A DNA stretch of 9,877 nucleotides from Bacteroidota bacterium (GCA_023433265.1 JAEZDR010000118.1:1-9877), one strand, 5' to 3'. Positions 1 to 6,183 are shown, counted from the first letter of the stretch. Notes: generated by a model not told the origin, from the sequence alone. Made by a program: numbers and translations.

Positions 1-532
1 CAGCAGTATTAACGTCTATCTTACCCTGCAGCGCACGCGGGCTGGCACTGTAAGTACTATACCTGTTGGGCGCTGCCGGGTTGTACCTTGCCGCAGCGGG
101 GTCCTCTTTAATTTTTATGTAGGGTACAATGCGGTCTGCTTCTTCCTTGCTCAAGCTGTAGATTTTCCGGATATCGTCGGGAAACCTGAACCTGCCTCCT
201 TTGCTTCTGTAATTGATGATGGTTCTTGCAGTCCGTTCCCTGAGGCCAAGCGAAATAAACCCTTCAACCGAAATGGTGTTGGGATCGAAATAGAACAGTT
301 TAGCAGGGGGTAGCTTGCCTGTGTCATTCAACTGTGTGTTACTGTAGTTGAACGAAGGACTTTCAGCAGCGGACATCGCTACTACGGGCGTAACAATAAC
401 CGTTTCGCTTTCTTTTTTAAAAAGCGGAGGCAGTAACAGAACCGCTAATATTGCCCCTACCAGTACAATTGCACCCCTGCGTTCGTTTTTAGGAAAGAAG
501 AAGTAGTCTTTCCAGGAATTTTTAATAGCCAT
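1..532 (-). CDS. Membrane-anchored helix-hairpin-helix (ComEA-like) protein, 3' end outside window
   Basis: Partial gene. The first 177 codons read from an ATG at 532-530, and the C-terminus lies beyond base 1. After a short polar start there is one hydrophobic segment at about residues 20-37 (GAIVLVGAILAVLLLPPLF), which fits a single N-terminal membrane anchor. A low-complexity linker follows to about residue 78. At about 80-141 comes a helix-hairpin-helix unit that opens FDPNT and continues through GLRERTARTIINYRSKGG and LSKEEADRIVPYI. A second unit seems to begin at IDVNTA, right at the window edge. HhH domains of this type usually bind DNA without sequence specificity, as in ComEA; in Bacteroidetes such anchored multi-HhH proteins are common and mostly uncharacterised. 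The gene starts 10 bases after the MBL hydrolase stop, so co-transcription is likely. A role in DNA uptake is inference only. Confidence 0.85.
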   Translation of the reverse strand, partial: MAIKNSWKDYFFFPKNERRGAIVLVGAILAVLLLPPLFKKESETVIVTPVVAMSAAESPSFNYSNTQLNDTGKLPPAKLFYFDPNTISVEGFISLGLRERTARTIINYRSKGGRFRFPDDIRKIYSLSKEEADRIVPYIKIKEDPAAARYNPAAPNRYSTYSASPRALQGKIDVNTA

Positions 533-542
533 AAACCAGTTA

Positions 543-1325
543 TCAAACGGTGATCACTAGTCCGTCATAAGCAAGGGAAATATGTTCGGGCAAGCTCTTC
601 GACACTTCGTTGTGCTTACCCAGTTGGTGGCTTATATGTGTGAAGTAAGCCTTTGATACCTGCAACTCATTCACCAATTCAACCGCTTCGTCCAAGGTAA
701 AATGCGATATATGCTTCTCCTTCCTCAGCGCATTAATGACAAGCACTTCGCTGCCTTTTATCTTTTCTTTCTCTGCTGCGTCTATCCTGTTAGCATCGGT
801 AATGTAGGTAAAGTTACCGAATCTGTAACCATATACGGGCATTTTATGGTGCCAAACCTGTATAGGTATTACCTCGAGCTGGAGTAGCCTGAAAGGATTT
901 GTGCTGATGGTATGTAGCTGCAGGTGGGGTACCCCGGGGTAACGTTCTTCATCGAAAGCATAATGGAAGTCGCGTTTGAGTGCTTCAGCCGTTAAGGCAT
1001 TTGCATAAAGCGGAATCGCCCGTTGTTGAAGGAAGTTATAGGCGCGTACATCGTCCAACCCTGCGATGTGGTCCTTGTGGGGATGCGTGAATAAGACCGC
1101 ATCGAGCCGCATGTTTTTGCTACGTAGCATCTGGTAACGGAAGTCGGGTGTTGCATCAACAACAAAAGAAGCATGCTTTGTTTCTATCAGTATGGAACTT
1201 CTGAGCCTTTGATCAAATGCGTTCGTGCTGGTACATACTTCGCAATCACAGCCAATCATCGGTATACCGCTACTAGTACCGGTGCCCAGGAAAGTAATGG
1301 TAAGTGGAGGATAAGGCACACTCAA
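543..1325 (-). CDS. PhnP-like MBL-fold metallo-hydrolase
   Basis: A 260-residue metallo-beta-lactamase-fold hydrolase. It starts with LTITFLGTGTSSGIPMIGC and carries C26, C28 and C31, which in PhnP-type proteins form a structural zinc site. The catalytic motif is THPHKDH (H81, H83, D85, H86), with further likely ligands at H160, D177 (YITDAN) and H230 (FTHISH). The ending AYDGLVITV also resembles PhnP. PhnP is a cyclic phosphodiesterase of the phosphonate C-P lyase pathway, but no phn genes are visible here, so the substrate is unknown; a general phosphodiesterase role is inferred. The reading frame has no ATG at its beginning: it starts at TTG 1325-1323, or at GTG two codons later, and the first internal Met lies inside the conserved motif. 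It lies 7 bases after the 88-residue gene and 10 bases before the HhH gene, so an operon is likely. Confidence 0.9.
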   Translation of the reverse strand: MSVPYPPLTITFLGTGTSSGIPMIGCDCEVCTSTNAFDQRLRSSILIETKHASFVVDATPDFRYQMLRSKNMRLDAVLFTHPHKDHIAGLDDVRAYNFLQQRAIPLYANALTAEALKRDFHYAFDEERYPGVPHLQLHTISTNPFRLLQLEVIPIQVWHHKMPVYGYRFGNFTYITDANRIDAAEKEKIKGSEVLVINALRKEKHISHFTLDEAVELVNELQVSKAYFTHISHQLGKHNEVSKSLPEHISLAYDGLVITV

Positions 1326-1332
1326 AATTAAG

Positions 1333-1599
1333 TTATTTGCCTTCGGTGGTAGTAATCTCGTTATAAAGATTCTGCGAGTTGTGCGTTAGCTTATCAAACG
1401 CTATTTGTAACTGCGGGATAATTTCAACGAGGGCATTGATCCTGCTTTCCACGTTGAGAAACTTATTGAGGACAACGATCTTTTTCTGTTCCAGGATGCA
1501 CCAGCCGCTTTGGAAAGTACCACGCTCATACCTTACAACATACCCGGACTCCGACAGTATATCCTCTATTTTATCCAGTGTGCTTTGCGTGTATTTCAT
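1333..1599 (-). CDS. Conserved-type small protein of unknown function (88 aa)
   Basis: An 88-residue soluble protein starting at ATG 1599-1597. I do not recognise a characterised family, although it resembles small uncharacterised proteins I associate with Bacteroidetes. The visible layout is an N-terminal amphipathic helix (STLDKIEDILSESGY), two likely beta strands (VVRYERG and GWCILEQKKIVVLNK), and a C-terminal helical part (ESRINALVEIIPQLQIAF). The strand-then-helix section GWCILEQKKIVVLNKFL loosely recalls the segment before the HExxH helix of ImmA/IrrE-type proteins, but no HExxH is present, so no protease activity can be claimed. It heads the run with the MBL hydrolase (7-base gap) and the HhH protein. 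A -7-like promoter box ends 10 bases before its start codon. That it is a gene is likely from codon structure and operon position; its function is unknown. Confidence 0.75.
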   Translation of the reverse strand: MKYTQSTLDKIEDILSESGYVVRYERGTFQSGWCILEQKKIVVLNKFLNVESRINALVEIIPQLQIAFDKLTHNSQNLYNEITTTEGK

Positions 1600-1609
1600 A
1601 ACAACGCGC

Positions 1610-1617
1610 CAAAAATA
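1610..1617 (-). promoter_or_regulatory. Putative Bacteroidetes -7 promoter box
   Basis: On the minus strand the bases read TATTTTTG, an exact match to TAnnTTTG, ending 10 bases before the ATG of the 88-residue gene. This would give a nearly leaderless transcript. No clear -33 TTG is seen at the usual distance, and the box sits between the AraC stop codon and the next start. An inverted repeat (CGCGC at 1605-1609, GCGCG at 1624-1628) flanks it. Confidence 0.4.
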
Positions 1618-1630
1618 GCATTTGCGCGGC

Positions 1631-2533
1631 CTATTTCATAACCTCATCCTGCGCGTTTTTGTGAATTTGTTTCAGCAGGTGCAGGTGAGGCTGTATATGT
1701 TTAAGGGCGGGTTGAGCAAGAAACTGTTTCAGGTGCTTATAAAAGTGGCTGTGATCGTAGTAGCCATATTTGCTATAGTGGAAGCTTTGCGGGTGGTTAG
1801 CAATGTGTTCCGTCGCACTCCGGATCCTTAGGATCTGCAGGGCTTTTTTAGTGGCTATACCCGTGGTGGCCTCAAAGTACCGTTGGAGCGTGCGTACGGT
1901 TACAACGTATTTTTCCGCATAGACCTCAATGGGGGTTGAGAAATCTTTGGTTTCTTCAATATGGGCGAGAATCTCTGTTACAATCGTAACGGGCTTCAGT
2001 GTCCCTGTATACCGGTTAACAATCGCCTCAAAATTATTTACAACAAGATTGACTCTGTCCTTGAAACTGCCGGCTGTTTTAATATCTGCCACCAGTTGCT
2101 TGTTTGCGAGATAGCTGAGCGGATGTAGAAAATCCTTGTATTCAGAAAAGTTGACCTTCTTTTCAAACATCACCGGGCTAACCTTGAATTTGATACCAAA
2201 AAGGCAGTTGCCCTTGCTATGAAAGCACTCCAGTGCTTTATGGCGGGGCAGCAATCCGTCAATTTTCATAGGGAACCTATGCTCCCCTACCTGGATAACA
2301 AATGGGGTTCCGAGGTTAAACAGGTAGGTATAGCCTGTATTGGGGAACAAAGTATCGGAAAAGCCTTCAGGGTATAAGGGCCACAGAGCATCGAAGCGAG
2401 TTTGCCAGAAGAAATCGACAAAGGGCTGTAAGCCGGGTGGCGGTAGCTGCCTCTCGTAATTGCTTTCGAAGTGCTCTTTGTGAAAGAATTCAACGTGCTG
2501 CAAGAAGTAAGTTTTGCTAAAAATAGAAAGCAA
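1631..2533 (-). CDS. AraC-family transcriptional regulator (DUF6597-like N-terminal domain)
   Basis: About 300 residues. The N-terminal part (about 28-150) contains LPPPGLQPFVDFFW and FPNTGYTYLFNLG, the pattern of the ligand-sensing half of Bacteroidetes AraC proteins often labelled DUF6597. The C-terminal part (about 185-285) is the two-helix-turn-helix DNA-binding domain: a first HTH around IEVYAEKYVVTVRTLQRYF and a second around YGYYDHSHFYKHLKQF. The inducer and target genes are not visible. The start is uncertain: the frame is open back to a stop at 2572-2570 but holds no ATG before residue 88. TTG at 2533 gives 300 residues; TTG at 2503 (residue 11) is a good alternative that trims a weak-looking extension. 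It ends 31 bases before the 88-residue gene, which has its own -7-like box, and is divergent from the DUF3098-uppP pair. Confidence 0.85.
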   Translation of the reverse strand: MLSIFSKTYFLQHVEFFHKEHFESNYERQLPPPGLQPFVDFFWQTRFDALWPLYPEGFSDTLFPNTGYTYLFNLGTPFVIQVGEHRFPMKIDGLLPRHKALECFHSKGNCLFGIKFKVSPVMFEKKVNFSEYKDFLHPLSYLANKQLVADIKTAGSFKDRVNLVVNNFEAIVNRYTGTLKPVTIVTEILAHIEETKDFSTPIEVYAEKYVVTVRTLQRYFEATTGIATKKALQILRIRSATEHIANHPQSFHYSKYGYYDHSHFYKHLKQFLAQPALKHIQPHLHLLKQIHKNAQDEVMK

Positions 2534-2571
2534 GTTGGTTGGCAGCCCTAAGATTAGGATGAAAGGCGGTT

Positions 2572-2638
2572 AGGTTTTTCGGCAGGTAATAAGCCAATTT
2601 CACAGGCATGCAGGGGTGAGTAAAACAGCCGAAAGCCT
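2572..2638. repeat. Imperfect inverted repeat in the AraC / DUF3098 divergent region
   Basis: The left arm AGGTTTTTCGGC (2572-2583) pairs with the right arm GCCGAAAGCCT (2628-2638), differing by one inserted base and a T/C change; the inner seven bases match perfectly. The arms are 44 bases apart and lie between two divergent genes. It could be a pair of regulator half-sites or a transcript stem. It is not followed by a T-run on either side, so it is not a standard terminator. Confidence 0.35.
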
Positions 2639-2666
2639 ATAACAATCTTTTTAAAAGTCAGTTCCT

Positions 2667-2674
2667 TATCTTGC
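2667..2674 (+). promoter_or_regulatory. Weak candidate -7 promoter box for DUF3098-uppP
   Basis: TATCTTGC lies 20 bases before the ATG of the DUF3098 gene. It looks like the common Bacteroidetes box TATCTTTGC with one T missing. No -33 TTG is evident at the normal distance, so this is only a position-supported guess. Confidence 0.25.
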
Positions 2675-2694
2675 AACCTTCAAAATAGTTGATC

Positions 2695-2958
2695 ATGCGC
2701 GTAAATAAGCCTACAGTAACCAAGGTATCCGTTCCTCTTTTTACAAGGGACAATTATATATGGATGATGATTGGGGCTGTTATCATCGCCATCGGGCTGT
2801 TGCTCATGAGCGGTGGCAAAAATCCGGCTGACCAGTACGATTATAACCTGGTTTACAGCACGCGCAGAATTACCGTGGCTCCTATACTCATACTTATCGG
2901 CTTTGCGGTAGAGGTGTACGCCATCTTCAAAAAGCCACGCAGGACAGTAGCTGAATAA
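2695..2958 (+). CDS. DUF3098 two-helix inner-membrane protein
   Basis: An 87-residue protein from ATG 2695. A longer reading from TTG 2689 adds only two residues and is less likely. After a polar start ending FTRDNY there are two membrane segments, at about residues 22-40 and 61-78, joined by a polar loop containing NPADQYDYNLVYSTRRIT; the C-terminus is basic (KKPRRTVAE). The loop pattern with the second helix is what I recognise as DUF3098, a Bacteroidetes-specific family. From memory, these genes usually sit between ftsX and uppP, which suggests an envelope or division role, but no biochemical function is known to me. Here uppP follows after 49 bases on the same strand, as expected, while the upstream neighbour is a divergent AraC gene and not ftsX. 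Confidence 0.85.
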   Translation: MRVNKPTVTKVSVPLFTRDNYIWMMIGAVIIAIGLLLMSGGKNPADQYDYNLVYSTRRITVAPILILIGFAVEVYAIFKKPRRTVAE

Positions 2959-3007
2959 TACCGGCTTCGTTTTCTATTCCGTTCATAAAAAACCGTAGAG
3001 AAATTTT

Positions 3008-3814
3008 ATGTCGATCATTGACGCTGTCATCATTGCTATCGTTGAAGGTATAACCGAGTTCCTTCCTGTATCCTCAACAGGCCATATGATCATAGCAAGC
3101 ACACTGCTGGGAATAGAAAAAGATGAGTTTACAAAAACCTTTGAGATTGCCATACAGTTGGGCGCTATCCTGTCGGTGGTGGTACTGTATTGGAAGCGCT
3201 TTGTTCCCCTAAACCGGTGGAACTTCTATTTCAAATTACTTGTTGCTGTTATTCCTGCTCTCGTACTGGGCGCGTTATTGTCCGATTATATTGACAACCT
3301 GTTAGAAAGCCCGGAAACCGTAGCGGCTTCGCTGTTCATTGGTGGTTTCATTTTACTTTACATTGACAAGGTTTTTAACAAGCCGGAAATTACAGAAGAG
3401 GAGAACATTACTTACAAAAAAGCAATCATTATCGGTTTATGGCAATGCATTGCCATGATACCCGGCATCAGCCGAAGTGCAGCAAGCATTATTGGCGGTA
3501 TGCAACAAAAGCTTACCCGCAGCCTTGCAGCAGAGTTTTCTTTCTTTCTTGCCATTCCCACTATGGCGGCAGCTACGGGCTACAAACTCTTGAAAACCTA
3601 TAATGAACACCCTGAACTTTTGGAAAGCCGTCAAAACCTGGTGGCATTGGCCATCGGGAATATTGTGGCTTTTCTTGTAGCGATGGCAGCTATTAAATTT
3701 TTCATCGGCTACCTGCAGAAATATGGCTTCAAAGTTTTTGGATGGTATAGAATTATTGTGGGCGCCGTGCTGCTCATCCTCATTTACACCGGGCATTTTA
3801 CTTCCGTACGCTAA
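3008..3814 (+). CDS. uppP: Undecaprenyl-diphosphatase UppP (BacA family)
   Basis: A 268-residue polytopic inner-membrane enzyme that dephosphorylates undecaprenyl diphosphate to undecaprenyl phosphate, recycling the lipid carrier for peptidoglycan and other surface polymers; overproduction in known relatives gives bacitracin resistance. Both family signatures are intact: EGITEFLPVSSTGH at residues 13-26 with the catalytic glutamates E13 and E17, and PGISRSAAS at 152-160 with R156. Several hydrophobic helices cover the rest, and the length matches the usual 260-280 residues. The ATG at 3008 opens directly into MSIIDAVIIAIVEG, the normal UppP beginning. It lies 49 bases after DUF3098, so co-transcription is likely. 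The usual Bacteroidetes follower truB, as I recall it, is absent; a FAD-Rieske oxidoreductase follows. No clear terminator is seen after it. Confidence 0.97.
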   Translation: MSIIDAVIIAIVEGITEFLPVSSTGHMIIASTLLGIEKDEFTKTFEIAIQLGAILSVVVLYWKRFVPLNRWNFYFKLLVAVIPALVLGALLSDYIDNLLESPETVAASLFIGGFILLYIDKVFNKPEITEEENITYKKAIIIGLWQCIAMIPGISRSAASIIGGMQQKLTRSLAAEFSFFLAIPTMAAATGYKLLKTYNEHPELLESRQNLVALAIGNIVAFLVAMAAIKFFIGYLQKYGFKVFGWYRIIVGAVLLILIYTGHFTSVR

Positions 3815-3887
3815 ACCGCTTAGCCTTACGCGTGTATTGACCAACTACGGGTTTCGTTTTCTCGTATCTAATTCCTAAAACTTGGTG

Positions 3888-3935
3888 AGGTTTATGCTGC
3901 TTCTTACAGCAGCTTAAGAACTTGCGTATAAACCT
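3888..3935 (+). promoter_or_regulatory. Structured leader (nested stem-loops) before the FAD-Rieske gene
   Basis: AGGTTTAT (3888-3895) is the exact reverse complement of ATAAACCT (3928-3935). Inside it, GCTGCT (3896-3901) pairs with AGCAGC (3908-3913) around a 6-base loop. The outer stem can grow by two pairs only by breaking the inner one. The structure ends 15 bases before the ATG of the oxidoreductase. It has no T-run, so it is unlikely to be the uppP terminator. A translational control element or an operator is possible. Confidence 0.4.
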
Positions 3936-3950
3936 AAAAACAAATAAGAT

Positions 3951-5498
3951 ATGATGCAACGAGATGGTGCCAGGCAAAGCCTGTGGCAAACAGTTATGCC
4001 TGTTTACCGTACCCGCTACGAAACTATTACCGATAACCGTTACGATGTGCTGATTATCGGTGGCGGCATCACCGGTCTAACTACCGCGCTGGAATTGCAG
4101 AAGGCCGGCATGCGCTGCATACTCATAGAAGCATTCAATATTGGCTTTGGTACTACGGGAGGCACAACCGCTCACCTGAACACATTGATGGAAACGCCTT
4201 ACTACCAGGTGGAATCAGACTTCAGTGAGGGTGCGGCGAAGCTCCTGGCAAAAGCCACCAAAAGAGCCATCAACCTGGTGAAGAGTAACGTGGACCAGTA
4301 TAACATCGATTGCTCATTTGCTCAACTGCCCGCCTACCTGTACTCAGAAGACGAGAAACAAACGCAGGGGTTAACGAAGATTCTTGATTCCTTTAATAAA
4401 GCTGGTCTCGATGCCTCCTGGGTAAATGAAATTCCGTTGCCTGTAGCCTTTGATAAGGCTGCTGTGTTTCAACACCAGGCACAGATTCACCCCACCAGGT
4501 ATATTTATGGGCTGGCAAAAGCATTTGAAGATCTTGGCGGCATCCTGTTGCAAAACTGCAGGGCTGGTGAGATGGAAAACCAGGATGGCATGCACCGGGT
4601 AAATACAAACCTGGGCAACATCAACGCACGCAACGTAGTGTATGCTACGCATATACCGCTACACATCAACCTGCTTCACTTCAGGTGTGCACCTTACAGG
4701 AGTTATGCTATGGCTGTTAAGTTGCAGGATGGCAACTATCCCGAGGCGCTGGTCTACGACATGCGCGATCCCTATTACTACTACCGCACACAGATAGTGG
4801 ATGGAAATATGTACCTGGTGGCCGGTGGCGAGGATCATAAAACAGGCCATGAGGAAAACACAGAAATCTGTTTCCGCAACCTGCAGGCTCATTTGAGGAA
4901 GCATTTCAAAATAGAAGAGATCAGCTTTAAATGGTCGGCACAGTATTACGAGCCGGCAGATGGATTGCCATATATAGGCAAACTGCCGGGTTTTGACAGC
5001 AACGTTTTTGTGGCAACCGGGTTCGGGGGCAATGGTATTACCTATGGCAGTGTCTCCGGTTTTGTATTGGCCGACCTGATTACAAAATCGGATAGCGAGT
5101 ATAAAGACCTGTTTAATCCAAACAGGGTGAAACCCGTTGCCGGCTTTACCAACTTTGTGAAGGAAAATGCTGATGTGGTAAAAGAATTTGTCAAAGGCAG
5201 GCTGGCCAAAGAAAAGATCAACTCCTTTGCTGAGATAGCCACTGGAGAAGCAAAGGTGGTTAAGATGGACGGCGACTCCATAGCCGTTTACAAAGACGAG
5301 AACGGGGAGTTACATGCCGTGTCGCCCGTTTGTAATCACGCTAAATGCATTGTAGCCTGGAACACGGCTGAAAAAAGCTGGGACTGCCCCTGCCATGGCG
5401 CAAGGTATAATGCGGATGGTGAAGTAATAACAGCCCCGGCCCATAGCCATTTGACGAGCTATGAGCTTTATGAAGACGACGAAAATAACGAAGCGTAA
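3951..5498 (+). CDS. FAD-dependent oxidoreductase with C-terminal Rieske [2Fe-2S] domain
   Basis: A 515-residue two-domain protein. Residues about 31-400 form a DAO-type FAD fold: the dinucleotide-binding motif VLIIGGGITG covers 33-42, TTGGTTAHLNT follows, and VFVATGFGGNGITYGSVSG near the end of the domain is the second FAD contact. After a linker, residues about 425-510 are a Rieske domain with both iron-sulfur boxes complete: C461 and H463 in CNHAKC, then C479 and H482 in CPCHG. C466 and C481 could form the stabilising disulfide of classical Rieske proteins. The same architecture occurs in YhfW-like proteins of Bacillus. The natural substrate is unknown; electron transfer between flavin and cluster is inferred from the fusion. 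No signal peptide is seen, so it is probably cytoplasmic. Two ATGs in tandem (3951, 3954) open the gene. A strong terminator follows. Confidence 0.93.
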   Translation: MMQRDGARQSLWQTVMPVYRTRYETITDNRYDVLIIGGGITGLTTALELQKAGMRCILIEAFNIGFGTTGGTTAHLNTLMETPYYQVESDFSEGAAKLLAKATKRAINLVKSNVDQYNIDCSFAQLPAYLYSEDEKQTQGLTKILDSFNKAGLDASWVNEIPLPVAFDKAAVFQHQAQIHPTRYIYGLAKAFEDLGGILLQNCRAGEMENQDGMHRVNTNLGNINARNVVYATHIPLHINLLHFRCAPYRSYAMAVKLQDGNYPEALVYDMRDPYYYYRTQIVDGNMYLVAGGEDHKTGHEENTEICFRNLQAHLRKHFKIEEISFKWSAQYYEPADGLPYIGKLPGFDSNVFVATGFGGNGITYGSVSGFVLADLITKSDSEYKDLFNPNRVKPVAGFTNFVKENADVVKEFVKGRLAKEKINSFAEIATGEAKVVKMDGDSIAVYKDENGELHAVSPVCNHAKCIVAWNTAEKSWDCPCHGARYNADGEVITAPAHSHLTSYELYEDDENNEA

Positions 5499-5517
5499 AG
5501 AGTATGCAGGTAGTAGC

Positions 5518-5554
5518 AACCGTAAGCCGCTTTTAGGATGAGCGGCTTACGGTT
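5518..5554 (+). terminator. Rho-independent terminator after the FAD-Rieske gene
   Basis: AACCGTAAGCCGC (5518-5530) pairs perfectly with GCGGCTTACGGTT (5542-5554), a 13-bp stem with an 11-base loop. It lies 19 bases after the stop codon and is followed by TTCGTTATT, a modest T-rich tail. The stem is strong, so this likely ends the upstream transcript. Confidence 0.8.
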
Positions 5555-5629
5555 TCGTTATTAAGATAACCTTTACCAATGGAGCATAAAAGGTGAAAAT
5601 ATAATTAAGAATAACGGCAGGTACATATT

Positions 5630-5697
5630 AGGAGCGTTTTTATGGATAGCTTTGATACAATTATTTAAACACATATGTTGATACTAAATTCGCTCCT
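5630..5697. repeat. 7-bp inverted repeat upstream of the response regulator
   Basis: AGGAGCG (5630-5636) and CGCTCCT (5691-5697) are exact reverse complements 54 bases apart in an AT-rich stretch. The right arm directly touches the candidate -33 TTG (5697-5699) of the response-regulator promoter, so the arms could be spaced regulator sites. They could equally be chance. Confidence 0.3.
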
Positions 5698-5770
5698 TGA
5701 AACACTTATAGACATTATATTTGGTAACGATAAACAGCTTCAGCCCATACCCGTAAGAACTAATAAGTAA
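5675..5770 (+). CDS. Possible small ORF (31 aa) ahead of the response regulator
   Basis: ATG 5675 opens a 31-codon frame ending TAA 5768-5770, 10 bases before the response-regulator ATG. It reads MLILNSLLETLIDIIFGN and then a polar tail ending QPIPVRTNK: a hydrophobic, possibly amphipathic helix followed by a short charged end. Two things argue against it: there is no evident ribosome-binding site, and a good promoter match (TTG 5697, TATATTTG 5716) lies inside it, so a transcript from that promoter would not carry its start. It would need a transcript starting further upstream. I list it because its position and composition resemble a small leader protein, not because a family is recognised. 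Confidence 0.22.
   Translation: MLILNSLLETLIDIIFGNDKQLQPIPVRTNK
5697..5723 (+). promoter_or_regulatory. Putative promoter of the response regulator gene
   Basis: TATATTTG at 5716-5723 is an exact TAnnTTTG -7 box, and TTG at 5697-5699 could be the -33 element, with a 16-base spacer that is slightly short. Transcription would start near 5730, leaving a leader of about 50 bases before ATG 5781. This is the best promoter match in the window. Confidence 0.5.
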
Positions 5771-5780
5771 TAACCAACTA

Positions 5781-6179
5781 ATGAAGGCCTGCCTAATAGA
5801 CGACGATCAGATCTTCCTTTTCGGAATGAAAAGGATGTTAGAAGTAACCGATCTGTCACAGCAAACATTACAGTTTTCTAACGGCTACGAGGCGCTCAAC
5901 TTCCTCAGGGATGCAAAGAGCGATGAAAACAGCCTTCCTGATGTAATCTTTCTCGACATCAATATGCCAGTGATGGATGGGTGGCAGTTTATTGACGAAT
6001 ATGCGAGGCTTAAAGATTCTTTCGCAAAAAACATCACCGTCTACATGGTGAGCTCCTCCATAGATTATGCTGATGCTGAAAGAGCAAGAGGCATAGATGC
6101 AATAGCGCAGTTTATGGTAAAGCCGCTGAGCCTGCAGCAGATAAAGGATCTGTTTCCGCAACCAACATCATCTAACTAA
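5781..6179 (+). CDS. Stand-alone CheY-like response regulator
   Basis: A 132-residue protein consisting only of a receiver domain. The acidic metal-binding residues are in LIDDDQ (D7-D9), the phospho-acceptor is D59 in DVIFLDINMPVMDG, the conserved hydroxyl residue is S91 or S92 in YMVSSS, and the conserved lysine is K114 in FMVKPLS. All key receiver residues are therefore present and it should be phosphorylatable by a histidine kinase. There is no output domain: after KPLS the protein ends within about 18 residues. Such single-domain regulators act through protein partners or phosphorelays. No kinase gene lies in the window, so the partner must be elsewhere. It is transcribed alone, between the terminator at 5518-5554 and its own terminator at 6184-6210. 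Confidence 0.93.
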   Translation: MKACLIDDDQIFLFGMKRMLEVTDLSQQTLQFSNGYEALNFLRDAKSDENSLPDVIFLDINMPVMDGWQFIDEYARLKDSFAKNITVYMVSSSIDYADAERARGIDAIAQFMVKPLSLQQIKDLFPQPTSSN

Positions 6180-6183
6180 TTAT

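Noticed and set aside
1622..1831. 69-residue plus-strand frame with a hydrophobic centre
   Set aside because: It lies fully antisense to the DNA-binding end of the AraC gene; the hydrophobic stretch is the reverse reading of that conserved region.
3799..3829. Possible terminator after uppP (GCTAA and TTAGC stem)
   Set aside because: The stem has only five pairs and no T-run follows, so it does not meet the usual terminator pattern.
3437..3844. 135-residue open frame on the minus strand opposite uppP
   Set aside because: It is antisense to uppP, whose catalytic motifs are intact, and its protein shows no coherent domain and an odd mix of Cys and His residues.
4371..4904. Several minus-strand frames of 71-93 residues
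   Set aside because: They are all antisense to the FAD-Rieske gene, whose frame is continuous and motif-complete.
5642..5668. Eight-codon ORF before the response regulator
   Set aside because: It is too short, has no ribosome-binding site or attenuator-type codon run, and starts inside an AT-rich stretch where such frames arise by chance.
5781..6179. Two-component system formed by the response regulator and a local kinase
   Set aside because: No histidine kinase gene is present in the window; the regulator is flanked by terminators and transcribed alone.
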